Assembly (NCBI RefSeq): GCF_000214705.1
Contig: NC_015573.1
Location: forward strand, 3,417,001-3,481,000
Reading direction: 5' to 3'
DNA length: 64,000 nt
Origin: Desulfofundulus kuznetsovii DSM 6115
GTDB lineage: Bacteria; Bacillota; Desulfotomaculia; Desulfotomaculales; Desulfovirgulaceae
The position numbers were made by a program, and so were the translations under genes. Below the pieces are notes generated by a model. The model worked only from the letters and a program-made list of their open reading frames with translations, had not been told where the DNA came from and did no database searches. Positions 7,621 to 16,159 of the stretch are shown one piece after another. Positions within the stretch are counted from its first letter, which is position 1. Each line of letters begins with the position of its first letter.

Positions 7621-8738
7621 TCAAAATTCACCTCGACCATCATCCCGGGCCATAATGAGGGATTGTTTAAAGACACCTTCACGTTAAAGGCCATAATATC
7701 CTTATCGCCCCGCTCGTTGGTGGCCCGGTAGGTGGCAAAATCCGCTTTTTTATTGATGGCCGTTACTTTACCCTTGAATTTTTTCCCAGGAAAGGCTGCG
7801 CTGGTCACCGTTACCTCTTTTTTCAAGGATATTTTGCCGAGCATCGTTTCCGGCACTTTCACATCCACCCAGTTCCTGTCCCGGGCAGTAATGGTTAACA
7901 GGGGCATCCCGGTGGAAACCATCTCTCCCTGCTCCACGTTACAGGAAGTAACCGTACCCGCCATTGGCGCCCTGAGCTGCGTTTCCAAAAGGTTGGCCCG
8001 GACCTCCTGCAATTCCGCTTTGGCCCGCTGGTAAGCAGCCCGGGCCGAGTTCAGGTCGGCCTCCGCCGCCGCCCGGGCCGCCATGGCCGCAGCCAGCTCC
8101 GCCCGGTAGACATTCACCTGGTCTTTCTGCGCCTTTGCCGCCGCCAGATCGGCCCGGGCCGCCTCCAGGGCTGCGTTGGCCGCAGCCAGCTTGTTTCTGG
8201 CCTCATCCAGCTGCTGGGCGGTGGCAGCACCATTCTGGTACAAAACCTCAATGCGCTTGTAGGTCTGCCCGGCCAGGGAAGCGTCATCCCGGGCCTTTTC
8301 CAGACCGGCCTGCGCCTTGGCCAGGGCGGCGTCGGCACTCTCACTGACGGCACCCAGGGCCGCCCGGGCCCTGGCGGCAGCCGCTTCCGCCGCTTCCATG
8401 CCGGCCTTTGCCTTTTGCATGGCCGCACCGGCCGCTTCCACCGCCGCCAGCGCCGCCTTTTCCTTTGCCCTGAGATCCGTACTGTCGATTTCGGCCACCA
8501 ATTGGCCCTGGGCCACGCTATCCCCTTCGCGGACCAGCAGTTTGACCACCCGGCCGGGTATCTTGGTGGTTACATCCACCTCCGGGGCATTGACCATTCC
8601 GCTAAAGGGACCCTTCTCAAGGGCCGCTGATCCGGTACTGGCACACCCGTTTAAAAACAGGGCTACGCAAAACAAAACAAGAAATATTACGCAAACCAGA
8701 AGAAAACCAGGCTTTTGTTTTTCACTACGGGCCATCAT
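7617..8738 (-). CDS. HlyD/YbhG-like efflux adaptor lipoprotein
   Basis: 373 residues. N-terminal hydrophobic segment ends in a lipobox (FLNGC, Cys32). The lipoyl half-motif IPGRVVKLLVREGDSVAQGQ is followed by a long Ala-rich coiled-coil hairpin (about 90-240), then the second lipoyl half (APMAGTVTSCNVEQGEM) and a beta-barrel domain. It couples an inner-membrane permease to a TolC-type partner; both genes follow directly. It starts two bases after the TetR stop, so regulator and pump are one operon. Confidence 0.88.
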   Translation of the reverse strand: MMARSEKQKPGFLLVCVIFLVLFCVALFLNGCASTGSAALEKGPFSGMVNAPEVDVTTKIPGRVVKLLVREGDSVAQGQLVAEIDSTDLRAKEKAALAAVEAAGAAMQKAKAGMEAAEAAAARARAALGAVSESADAALAKAQAGLEKARDDASLAGQTYKRIEVLYQNGAATAQQLDEARNKLAAANAALEAARADLAAAKAQKDQVNVYRAELAAAMAARAAAEADLNSARAAYQRAKAELQEVRANLLETQLRAPMAGTVTSCNVEQGEMVSTGMPLLTITARDRNWVDVKVPETMLGKISLKKEVTVTSAAFPGKKFKGKVTAINKKADFATYRATNERGDKDIMAFNVKVSLNNPSLWPGMMVEVNFE

Positions 8739-8740
8739 AA

Positions 8741-9418
8741 TTAATCCTCCATTTGATCCGCTCCGGTGTGTTTTACCTCAAGGGATATCCCGGGTGACAG
8801 AATGCCGTAAAAAACCAGGTCGAGCACGTGATCCAGGTGCTCCTGCAACATTTCGGGGTGCAGTATATCCCGGGACCAGAGGAACTGAAGCATCTCGCGG
8901 CGGGAAAAATAGTTCAAGCAAAGGCCGCTGACGCTGATCACCAGCCGGCGGATGTCTACGTCTTTACGGAAAATCCCCTCCTGAATCCCCTGCCTCAATA
9001 CGCTTTCCAGATCTTCCAGACCGGCACTGAGTATGTCCGGCAAAACCCGGCGGGCATATTGGCCGCCCTGGAGGGTTTCCCAGCCCATTAACCTGACCAC
9101 ATCCGGGTTTTCAGCGAGAAAATAAAAATACTGGGTTATGACCGCCCTCGCCCGGGACAGGACATCCCCATCCCCCGCCAGCACCTCCCGGTTTAAAGAA
9201 AAAATGCGGCTGAAACTGTCCCTTAAAACCGCCAGATAAAGGCCTTCCTTGCTGCCGTAGTAATGATATACCATGCGCTTGTTCACCCGGGCCAGCGCCA
9301 CAATTTCATCCACCCGGGCGGCATTGTAACCTTTAGCCGCAAAAACGCCCCGGGCGGTTTCCAGGATCCGGGCTTTTGTGGCCTCCGCGTCCCTGGTGCG
9401 ATTAACACGCGAATCCAT
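8741..9418 (-). CDS. TetR/AcrR family repressor of efflux operon
   Basis: 225 residues from ATG 9418, preceded by AGGGTGG at good distance; an upstream GTG at 9427 is less likely. The N-terminal TetR helix-turn-helix is clear (ILETARGVFAAKGYNAARVDEIVALARVNKRMVYHYYGSKEGL). The C-terminal ligand domain resembles the YbiH/CecR group. It is the first gene of the operon with adaptor, permease and TolC-like genes, and a near-palindrome 15 bases upstream is a likely autoregulatory operator. Confidence 0.88.
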   Translation of the reverse strand: MDSRVNRTRDAEATKARILETARGVFAAKGYNAARVDEIVALARVNKRMVYHYYGSKEGLYLAVLRDSFSRIFSLNREVLAGDGDVLSRARAVITQYFYFLAENPDVVRLMGWETLQGGQYARRVLPDILSAGLEDLESVLRQGIQEGIFRKDVDIRRLVISVSGLCLNYFSRREMLQFLWSRDILHPEMLQEHLDHVLDLVFYGILSPGISLEVKHTGADQMED

Positions 9419-9432
9419 GATCACCACCCTTG

Positions 9433-9448
9433 GTAACTAATTGGTTAC
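9433..9448 (-). promoter_or_regulatory. Near-palindromic operator upstream of TetR
   Basis: GTAACTAATTGGTTAC is a 16-base inverted repeat with one mismatched pair (14 of 16 positions symmetric), 15 bases before the start codon. The size and place fit a TetR dimer site; binding is inferred. Confidence 0.6.
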
Positions 9449-9477
9449 TTGCCACTTTCGTTTTACCAGAACTCAGG

Positions 9478-9577
9478 CAGCCTGTCAAGCGGGGAAGGCG
9501 GTTAGTTCGTATTAAGATTCAGCAGGCAACTCTGTACTCGCCCGCCGTTCTATCCGCTGTTAATGGCGCCGAATGCG
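9478..9577. repeat. Copy of dispersed sequence, empty of the 196-bp insertion found at 31.6 kb
   Basis: This stretch aligns with 31489-31561 joined to 31766-31790. Shared blocks are CCTGTCAA, AAGAT-CAG, AACTCT-TACTCGCC-GCCGTT and ATCCGCTGTTA. The copy at 31.6 kb carries about 200 extra bases at the GCCGTTTT position, so this one looks like an unoccupied site. Confidence 0.55.
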
Positions 9578-9676
9578 TCGTGGGCGCCTACTTAAATTTT
9601 ACACGGCCCCGGCACATCTATATGTTGCCATCCCGCACCGGCTCTGTTAAGATCAAAGTGGTGATGGTAATGGCAG

Positions 9677-10261
9677 ATGTGTGAGCGGGAAATGGCTATG
9701 GCTGACGGCCTGGAATACAGTTTCGGTCCGCAAAACCACCTGGATTACCGGTACAGGACCGTTGACCTGGGAAGCATTGCCCTGGAAGAGATCAAAAATT
9801 CAGGTAACACCTGCCTGTATGCACTTTTACCGCTCACCGACCGGAAAAAAAGAAAACAAAAAAAAGAAGAGTTTTTGAGGGAGTGCGTGGAGACCATTGT
9901 CCACGCCCCGTTAAACATCGAGGAGAAGCGCCAATCCCTGCTCAGGGCGGAAATTTTCGCTGGACTTGTCTTTGATAAACCGGTCATTGAACAAACCTTC
10001 CGGGAGGTGGAAACCATGCTGAACATCGAAGAGTCGGCCGGCTACAGGAGAATTTTTGAAAAAGGTATGGAGAAGGGTATGGAGAAGGGGAGGCAGGACA
10101 CCCTCAGGGAAAATGTGTTAAAGCTCCTGCATAAAAAGTTTAAGAAAATACCCCGCCCCTATGTGGATAAAATTAAGTCCCTCGATGAATATGCCCTGGG
10201 GCTGATTTTGGATAACATCTTTGAAATAAACACTCTCTCCGACCTGGAGGAGTACCTCTAA
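9677..10261 (+). pseudogene. N-terminally truncated Rpn/PD-(D/E)XK nuclease family gene
   Basis: 194 codons. From MADGLEYSFGPQNHLDYRYR on it matches residues 113-302 of the intact paralogue at 16409-17317, including LYALLPLTDRKKRKQK and the DUF4351-like tail. The first roughly 110 residues, which hold the nuclease motifs, are missing. Start codon and ribosome site are poor. DNA identity with the fragment at 2355-2822 is very high over the last 130 bases, which suggests recent duplication or gene conversion. Confidence 0.75.
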
Positions 10262-10522
10262 ACCGTCACCTTCATTCCGTAATTATCCCGTACCCTCCCC
10301 GGCCGGCGCCCTTTACACGTACCCGGTCCATCCCCTGCACCCGCTTTTCGCCGTGCCCGCTGCATCTTACCGCCGCGGGTGTCCCTTAACGTGTTTAAGC
10401 CGACCACCGCCATCCCTGCCGTTTTCAGTACCCACTGGGTTATGAAAAGGGCGAAGGAAAAGGGAATAATCGTGGTTCAGAGCTTCGAATGGTTGTAGCC
10501 GACAAGTAAAAATCAGCAAAAG
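10262..10522 (+). other. Gene-poor stretch with a 39-codon frame
   Basis: No recognisable gene. A frame from GTG 10379 to TAG 10498 ends in MKRAKEKGIIVVQSFEWL, which has protein-like composition and may be the tail of a decayed gene. No family is recognised. Confidence 0.2.
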
Positions 10523-10563
10523 AAAAAACCGGGCCGGAATCATCAGGGGTTCCAGCCCGGTTT
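10523..10563 (-). terminator. Terminator of S-layer-like gene
   Basis: On the minus strand AAACCGGGCTGGAA pairs with TTCCGGCCCGGTTT around a 10-base loop and continues into a T tract. It lies 12 bases after the stop codon at 10575. Confidence 0.85.
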
Positions 10564-10574
10564 GCTTTAGAAGC

Positions 10575-12896
10575 TTACAGGGTCATGGTGACGGTCTGCT
10601 CGGTGGGATCCCAGTTGACCTGGGCACCCAGGGCCTGGGCGACGTAGCGGAAGGGCAGCATGGTCCGGCCATTGGTGATCTCGGCTTTAACGTCCATGGT
10701 TACAGCCACGCCGTTGATCAGCATGACGTTGCTGCCGATGGTGAACTGGACCACCTTGTCGCCCTTGATCAGGGTCACCTTGCCGCCGCTGTAGAGAATG
10801 TTCTCAGCAGCCACACCCACGGCCTGGGCGGAGTACCGTACGGGGACGTAGGTCCGGCCGTTCTTCACGTACGGAGCCACATCCATGGTCTGCTCCACGC
10901 CGTTCAGGGTGAACTTGGTGTCGCCGACCTTGAAGACCACGGTGGCCTTCTGTTCACCGGGGGCGGGGGTGACGACTACAGCGTTGAAAGTGCTCGCTGC
11001 AGTAGAGGTTTGCGGGAACAGGCCATCTTTGTTGATATCGTACTCGTACCCTTCAATCTCAACCTTGCTATCAACGGTGTAATTCGTGCCCCAATAATCA
11101 TTCATAGAATTATCATCGTTCACATCTACCAATGCAGTGCCTTTAACTTTTACTTTAATGTCACCCTCGGCCACAGTACGGTCAACGGTGTACTTGATGC
11201 CGCTAACCTTGATGGTGCTGGCCTTGGTGCTGGAGCTTTTCACAGGGATGTAGAGTTCGTTATCGTTGTTCTGCAACTTGACACCGGCCTCATCGATATC
11301 AAGATCCCCCTCGGTCACTTCTACCTTAGGAGTGCCGCTGAACTTGACGCCGTCAGGCAGGTCAAGCAGGATATAATCGTCCTTATCATCATTAATGGCA
11401 CCGGCTTTAACTTCGGTAATGATAATGTCGCCTGCAGGCTGTCCTGCAGCACCAATTTTTACCTCAGGCTTTGCAGACGCAGTGACCTGCACCGGAAGTT
11501 CAATCTTGGCCACAGTGATCTTTCCGCTTACACCTGCAGTACCGCTGACCTCGATCTCAAGATCGCCGGTCACTCCGGGCTCCAGGCATACCTCCATATC
11601 CTTAAGGACTAATTCGGCCGGATTCTTGGAGGATGGATCGGTTACCTTATACTTGATAGTCTTACCATCGCTGCCTGGGAAGCCGACAAACTCGATTTTA
11701 GCACTGTTGTTGCTGGCATCCTTGTCAACCTTACCCCACTTGGCATTAGAGGGCAAAGTGAGAATAATGGTGCGATCCTTGATTAAACTTCCGACAACAT
11801 TTTCTTTAATGACGATGTCACCGATCTTTTGCTCCAGTTTGCCAGCATACACAACAGGTGCGTCCTTGGCGCTTACGGTAGTACCGTGCTCACCGTACTT
11901 GGCAATTACCAGCTCGGAAACGTCGACATCAGATTCACCGCTGACGCTAATTGCCACATCGCCCACTTTGGCCTTAGACTCGTCGCTCACCTGGATCTTG
12001 GCCAAAAACTCAACAAAGGCAGGGGAATCCTTGGACTCACCAGTCACTTCAATTTCCATTGTTTCTTTGTCGACTTTGCCCGTGCCAAACTTCAAGTTTG
12101 TAGAGTCTCCCCAAATAACCTTGTATCCGAGCCAATCATTAATTTTGGTATAGCCAGTGCCAGTAAAATCTACCTTTGCCCACTCAAAGCCACTGGGCAA
12201 CTTAAACTTCAAGCTCTTGCTGTCTTCTTCCAGAGAGCCAGTGGTGGTTTCTTTCGCACGGATCTTTACAGCAATTTCATCACTGAAGCTCTTGACATCA
12301 ATTGCGCTGAGCTCAACCTTCCCACCCGGAACACGAGCGATTACTACTTTGCCGGTGGGGAAGCCGGAACCGGAGGGAGCGTCAGCAATAAGCTCGATGT
12401 CACCGGAAAAACCGTCAGCCACATAAACCCGCGGGAAAGCTATCATGATAAATGCTTTCTCCCCGGAATAGGTGACACTGCTGACAGAAACCTTAAATTC
12501 ATTGTTATCCAAAATGTCAATTGAGTAGTCGCTGTTTGTTAGGGCGTTCTTGTCTCCAGCATAAGTCGAAGGTGCATCGAACGTAACCGAAGGCTTAGAA
12601 GCGCCAACAGCACCGTCATAAATAATCTTTCCGGTCTTGTCTACTTTAAGATTATCTTCATCATCGGCCAACTTAAAGTCCTCCGGAAGCCTAAAGGTAA
12701 CGCTATCGCCAACCCCTAGTGCTCCAGCCGAAACCTCAACCAGGACAGTCCCCAACTTGTACCAGTCGTCATCGCTTACGTTAGGAACTTGCAATGCGGT
12801 ATAACCGCTCGCCGCAAATGCTGTACCCACTGGCAGCATGGTTACCAACAAAGCTAGTACAGCCAGGATGGCGATCAGTTTCCTGGATTTACGCAT
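10575..12896 (-). CDS. Probable S-layer/surface protein with copper-amine-oxidase-N-like stalk domain
   Basis: 773 residues. A strong signal peptide (MRKSRKLIAILAVLALLVTM, cleaved after AFA) precedes about 600 residues of repetitive beta-rich Ig-like sequence, rich in Asp, Lys, Thr and Val and poor in Cys. The last 110 residues form a tandem stalk domain of the copper-amine-oxidase N-terminal type (NGVEQTMDVAPYVKNGRTYVP and NGVAVTMDVKAEITNGRTMLP). Such proteins are common surface proteins in Desulfotomaculum-like bacteria. The AAGGAGGT ribosome site, long structured leader and strong terminator suggest high expression. It is monocistronic. Confidence 0.75.
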   Translation of the reverse strand: MRKSRKLIAILAVLALLVTMLPVGTAFAASGYTALQVPNVSDDDWYKLGTVLVEVSAGALGVGDSVTFRLPEDFKLADDEDNLKVDKTGKIIYDGAVGASKPSVTFDAPSTYAGDKNALTNSDYSIDILDNNEFKVSVSSVTYSGEKAFIMIAFPRVYVADGFSGDIELIADAPSGSGFPTGKVVIARVPGGKVELSAIDVKSFSDEIAVKIRAKETTTGSLEEDSKSLKFKLPSGFEWAKVDFTGTGYTKINDWLGYKVIWGDSTNLKFGTGKVDKETMEIEVTGESKDSPAFVEFLAKIQVSDESKAKVGDVAISVSGESDVDVSELVIAKYGEHGTTVSAKDAPVVYAGKLEQKIGDIVIKENVVGSLIKDRTIILTLPSNAKWGKVDKDASNNSAKIEFVGFPGSDGKTIKYKVTDPSSKNPAELVLKDMEVCLEPGVTGDLEIEVSGTAGVSGKITVAKIELPVQVTASAKPEVKIGAAGQPAGDIIITEVKAGAINDDKDDYILLDLPDGVKFSGTPKVEVTEGDLDIDEAGVKLQNNDNELYIPVKSSSTKASTIKVSGIKYTVDRTVAEGDIKVKVKGTALVDVNDDNSMNDYWGTNYTVDSKVEIEGYEYDINKDGLFPQTSTAASTFNAVVVTPAPGEQKATVVFKVGDTKFTLNGVEQTMDVAPYVKNGRTYVPVRYSAQAVGVAAENILYSGGKVTLIKGDKVVQFTIGSNVMLINGVAVTMDVKAEITNGRTMLPFRYVAQALGAQVNWDPTEQTVTMTL

Positions 12897-13331
12897 CCAG
12901 TTTTAACCTCCTTGTAAAAAGTTTTCTTCCTGATTTGTTTTCAAACGTCTTACCTGGCAAGGGCTTTTCCTGCCGTCCATCCCCCCTTTTCCGTTTTCTC
13001 CCGTTTCCTGGTTCGTCCGGGCTGCGATTAGAGCTGCCGTTTTGTTCCTCCGGGTGCAGTGGGCACCCTCATTAACCAGTGAGTCACCGAGGAAGGTATA
13101 TTCTACATCCCCGCCCAGAATTCCTCCTCGCCTGGACGGGCTTTCCTCGGTTACCTGGTTAGTTAGACAACTGGAAGGGCGAAAAAGTTCCACCCGGCAG
13201 AAAAATTTTTTTTGGGGGCCACCGGCACATGTTGTAATGCAAACAGCGATTGCCAAATGGTCTACGTCAAGGGGCATGTTATTATAGCTCGTCGCAGCAA
13301 CACTCTGTTTGATGTATAATCAGAGCAGGAG
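12897..13331 (-). promoter_or_regulatory. Long leader/upstream region of S-layer-like gene with large hairpin
   Basis: 435 bases without a gene. 13075-13159 can fold on itself: ACCAG with CTGGT, CCGAGGAA with TTCCTCGG, and CCCGCCCAG with CTGGACGGG in one nested imperfect stem. A smaller hairpin (GGGTGC/GCACCC) is at 13052-13068. Long leaders that stabilise mRNA are known for S-layer genes; whether this one acts so is inferred. It does not match a riboswitch class I can recognise. Confidence 0.4.
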
Positions 13332-13340
13332 GTGGTTTTC

Positions 13341-13631
13341 ATGACCCGTGAAGTCCTTGTAGATGAGCTACTCAAGCTCCCGCCCGGTGAGCTGAAGCAG
13401 GTCCTGGATGTGCTTGTCGAAAAGCTTGTTGTCAGGCAGGATCTGGAACTGGCCAGGGAGATCATTGAGCAGTACAGGCCGGCTCTGGAGGAGCTGGCTT
13501 CCAGTCAACAGTTCAGTGCGTCGCAAAAAATTCCTGCCGTCCGGCAACAGTTTGCCGGAGGAACTACCGCTGAGGAAGCATACCGGCGCTCCAGGGAGGA
13601 ACTGGTAAACGGTGCGGGAAATAGTAATTGA
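13341..13631 (+). CDS. Putative antitoxin of a PIN module
   Basis: 96 residues from ATG 13341, with AGGAGGTG eight bases upstream and TATAAT at 13315-13320. The protein is highly charged and helical (VDELLKLPPGELKQVLDVLVEKL, then a C-terminal TTAEEAYRRSREELVNG). No DNA-binding fold is recognised. Position directly ahead of, and overlapping, a PIN-domain remnant indicates the antitoxin role. The partner toxin is broken. Confidence 0.6.
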   Translation: MTREVLVDELLKLPPGELKQVLDVLVEKLVVRQDLELAREIIEQYRPALEELASSQQFSASQKIPAVRQQFAGGTTAEEAYRRSREELVNGAGNSN

Positions 13632-14000
13632 CGCCAGCGTAGCGGCAAAGTGGTGGAGGTTGCCAATGCCCTGCTGGTGGCCTCCCGGCGCGAGCGGATT
13701 TCAGAGGAGACGTACCGCCAGGCTGTAGGTTCGTTGTTTGAACTGGCCCTAACCATCCAGCCCCTCGAACAATACTGGGAACTGGCCTTGAAGATGGCGG
13801 TGGACTACCAGCGCAGTATTTATGACGCCGCTTACCTCGCTCTGGCCGCATCCAGAAACGTAAAGCTGGTCACGGGCGACCGCCGCCTGTTCAACGCAGT
13901 CGGTGCGCATCTTCCCTGGATCGTCTGGATTGAAGAAACCATTTCGAAGATCTGCCGTGCCGCATTCTTCCCACTTCAGTGGGGAGTTAGGCACGGCTAA
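13612..14000 (+). pseudogene. Broken PIN toxin: internal deletion and frameshift
   Basis: GTG 13612 overlaps the antitoxin end and encodes REIVIDASVAAKW, the standard PIN N-terminus with the first catalytic Asp. The frame then shifts, and a second frame from 13650 carries VEVANALLVASRRER and later SIYDAAYLALAA and LVTGDRRLF, the middle and end of the same domain. About 40-50 residues expected between the two parts are missing. The 3' end runs into the left end of the IS200/IS605 element. No active toxin can be made without repair. Confidence 0.75.
13953..13998 (+). repeat. Left-end hairpin of IS200/IS605 element
   Basis: GCCGTGCC at 13953-13960 pairs with GGCACGGC at 13991-13998, enclosing an inner hairpin TTCCCAC/GTGGGGA. 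TTTTT follows shortly after, so it may also terminate transcription entering from the left. Confidence 0.65.
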
Positions 14001-14080
14001 ATTTTTCCTCGGTTATCGTTGCTTACCAATTACGCATATGTTACAATAGAAGAAACATTTAATAATGAGGAATATTTACC

Positions 14081-14482
14081 ATGGAACTCCAACGTAACCG
14101 CAACAGTGTATTCCAGATCGGCTACCATTTCGTTTGGTGTGTCAAGTACCGGAAACCTGTTCTGACCGGTCAAATAGCGGAAGACCTCAAGGAGTTGTTT
14201 TTACACATTGCCAGCGACAACAATTTTACTATCGAGCAAATGGAAGTTATGCCCGACCACGTGCACTTATTTGTGACCGCCACGCCCAACCACCTGATTG
14301 CCGACATGGTCAAAGCCCTCAAGGGCGTTTCGGCCAGATTCCTGTTCAAAAAGCACCCGGAGCTGAAAAAGCAACTCTGGGGCGGGCACCTCTGGAATCC
14401 TTCTTACTATGTGGGTACCGTCGGGCACATCTCCGAAGAGACAGTCAAGAAGTACATCGAAAACCAAAAGGCAGGCGATTAA
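14081..14482 (+). CDS. tnpA: Y1 (HUH) transposase TnpA
   Basis: 133 residues, full length for the IS200/IS605 family. The HUH motif is DHVHLFV (about residues 58-64), and the nucleophilic Tyr lies in VKKYIENQ near the C-terminus. Also typical are FHFVWCVKYRKPVL-like and WGGHLWNPSYYVGTVG. It cuts and rejoins single-stranded DNA at the element ends. All catalytic residues are intact, so it is probably functional. tnpB follows two bases later. Confidence 0.93.
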   Translation: MELQRNRNSVFQIGYHFVWCVKYRKPVLTGQIAEDLKELFLHIASDNNFTIEQMEVMPDHVHLFVTATPNHLIADMVKALKGVSARFLFKKHPELKKQLWGGHLWNPSYYVGTVGHISEETVKKYIENQKAGD

Positions 14483-14484
14483 AA

Positions 14485-15810
14485 ATGCCGCACCTGCGCG
14501 GGTTCATAAAAACATTCCGGTACAACCTGCTTATGCCGGCCAGTGCAGAGGAACAGGCCGCCTGTACCATTATGCAGTACCGGCAGGTGGTTTCTTATTA
14601 TCTTCAGGTGTTTCAGGAACACCAGGAGATAATCGGACACAGCCAGTGGCTCAAGATGGCGGAGAATCTGACGCACAGGACGGAGGACAACCCGAATGCG
14701 GAGTATCCTTTCGACGAAGAATTTCCCAATTTCCCCTCCGGCTTGCGGAGGAACGCCATCGCCGAGGCCCACGGCAAGGCCCTGGCATGGAGAACCAGCT
14801 ACGAAAAGTGGGAGGAGAGAAAGCGCAAGCACGAAGAGAGGAATGCCAGGCGCATCGCCGCAGGCAAGAAACCCATTGAGTTTACGAAGCGTCCGCCGCA
14901 ATATCCGGAGGGCGACAACTGCTGGTTGTCCTACTACGGCACCGAGTACAAGTGGGAAGATTCCCACCATATAATGCTCAAAATGTTCACCGGCAGGTCT
15001 TACACTTACCGGAAAATTGCGCTTTTGCAGCCGTTTGTCGTCCCTCCGGGTTACGCCGCAGGTTCTCCCATGCTGGTGAAAAAACCGACCGGCTGGGAGC
15101 TGCACGTACCTATTGTGCGGGTGGCAAAATTAAACCTGAAAAAGATTGAGAAACTCGTTAAGGACCCCTCTCTTAAAATCTGTCTGGTCGATCTGGGCAT
15201 GAAGCGCCACGCGGTGATGACCATCCAGGATACCAAAGGCAGGGTCTACGCGGCGAAGTTCATCTCCGGCGCGAAGGACAACCACCTTAGGAAGCGGTAC
15301 CTGGAGAAGATAGTCAACCTGCAAATGCAGACCGGGGTTATTCCCAAAGGTGAGCGGTTTGCCAAAGATTTATGGAACAAAGTATCCAACCTGAACGACG
15401 ACATAGCTCACCGGGTATCCCGGGAAATCGTGGATTTTGCTGAACATCACGGAGCCAAAATTATTGTTTTCGAGTATTTAGATGATTTAAAGCCGGAGAA
15501 GGGTACCAAATCTCACTACCTGAACCAGAAGTTTAACTATTGGGTAAAAGGCCGGATATTCCGGTACACGCGCTACAAGGCACTGCACGAAGGCATAGTC
15601 ACCTGCCGGGTGCCGGCTAAAAACACTTCTGCCCGGTGTCCTTACTGCGGGATGTTAACCATCCGGCGGTACAACAAGGGCCGGGACGGGAAGGAAGTAA
15701 AAGGTGTCGACCTGGCGAAGTGTACTAATTGCGGAGTGCGCGACATAAATTCCGACTTTGTGGGCAGTTTGGGTATCGGGACTGCGTTCCGGCTCAAGTA
15801 CTGCTTATAA
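14485..15810 (+). CDS. tnpB: TnpB RNA-guided nuclease of IS200/IS605 element
   Basis: 441 residues from ATG 14485. RuvC-like motifs are intact: D in VDLGMKRHAVM, E in IIVFEYLDDL, D in RDINSDFVGSLGI. A zinc ribbon is formed by CPYC and CTNC. TnpB proteins are RNA-guided DNA endonucleases, ancestors of Cas12, that use an RNA made from the 3' end of their own gene and the element's right end. The N-terminal 160 residues are longer and more divergent than in compact TnpBs. A candidate guide RNA follows directly. Confidence 0.9.
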   Translation: MPHLRGFIKTFRYNLLMPASAEEQAACTIMQYRQVVSYYLQVFQEHQEIIGHSQWLKMAENLTHRTEDNPNAEYPFDEEFPNFPSGLRRNAIAEAHGKALAWRTSYEKWEERKRKHEERNARRIAAGKKPIEFTKRPPQYPEGDNCWLSYYGTEYKWEDSHHIMLKMFTGRSYTYRKIALLQPFVVPPGYAAGSPMLVKKPTGWELHVPIVRVAKLNLKKIEKLVKDPSLKICLVDLGMKRHAVMTIQDTKGRVYAAKFISGAKDNHLRKRYLEKIVNLQMQTGVIPKGERFAKDLWNKVSNLNDDIAHRVSREIVDFAEHHGAKIIVFEYLDDLKPEKGTKSHYLNQKFNYWVKGRIFRYTRYKALHEGIVTCRVPAKNTSARCPYCGMLTIRRYNKGRDGKEVKGVDLAKCTNCGVRDINSDFVGSLGIGTAFRLKYCL

Positions 15811-16158
15811 AAGTTTTATCTCGTGCCGGGCGGGTTCCAAACCCGACCGGAAGACCTCTCCGGCGACGGAGGGGCGTCCATGCCACCTACACTATGCTCT
15901 ACCCAGGAGTTTTGATGTATCGGATCAATGGACGCAGTTTAGTGGAGGATAATTGCGTGGTGGTATTGTGGATGAGGCACGAACCCGCTGGCTGCTTGCA
16001 CCCGGTAAGATACGGCGTAATCCGTCACGGCAGGTCCATCTCCCGCCGGTATGCAGTCGGGCCTACGGCCCAGAGACTTCTACGACCGCGTACCCGGGGC
16101 AGGCACGAAGTTCACGGGAAGTAAAACCCGGAATCCTCCCACTTTAGTGGGGGGAGGT
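15811..16158 (+). ncRNA. Candidate omega RNA (reRNA) scaffold of TnpB
   Basis: About 350 non-coding, GC-rich bases lie between the tnpB stop and the right-end hairpin. They end in a CCTCCCAC/GTGGGGGGAGG stem followed by TTCAAA, which matches the usual 3' end of IS605 omega RNAs. The guide would begin just after, in the Uma2 remnant sequence. Inferred from family knowledge; expression unknown. Confidence 0.55.
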
Positions 16159-16159
16159 T

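Larger units (their letters stand above)
13953..16158 (+). mobile_element. IS200/IS605-family element (tnpA, tnpB, guide RNA tail)
   Basis: The element is delimited by a left-end hairpin (about 13953-13998) and a right-end hairpin (16135-16157), both with the CCCAC-TT-GTGGG type loop that the Y1 transposase recognises. It carries tnpA and tnpB in the same direction. It sits between a broken PIN gene on the left and a headless Uma2 gene on the right, so an adjacent deletion has occurred. Exact ends are inferred from the hairpins. Confidence 0.8.

Noticed and set aside
10379-10498. Small gene after the Rpn fragment
   Set aside because: Only 39 codons, no ribosome site and no family; kept only as a note on the gap.
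11010-12524. Several plus-strand frames over the S-layer gene
   Set aside because: Repetitive beta-rich coding on the minus strand explains them; composition is not protein-like.
12903-13277. Riboswitch (c-di-GMP or cobalamin) or RNase P-like RNA upstream of the S-layer gene
   Set aside because: A GAGGAAAG stretch on the minus strand recalls RNase P RNA, but none of the other conserved blocks of RNase P, GEMM or cobalamin RNAs is present.
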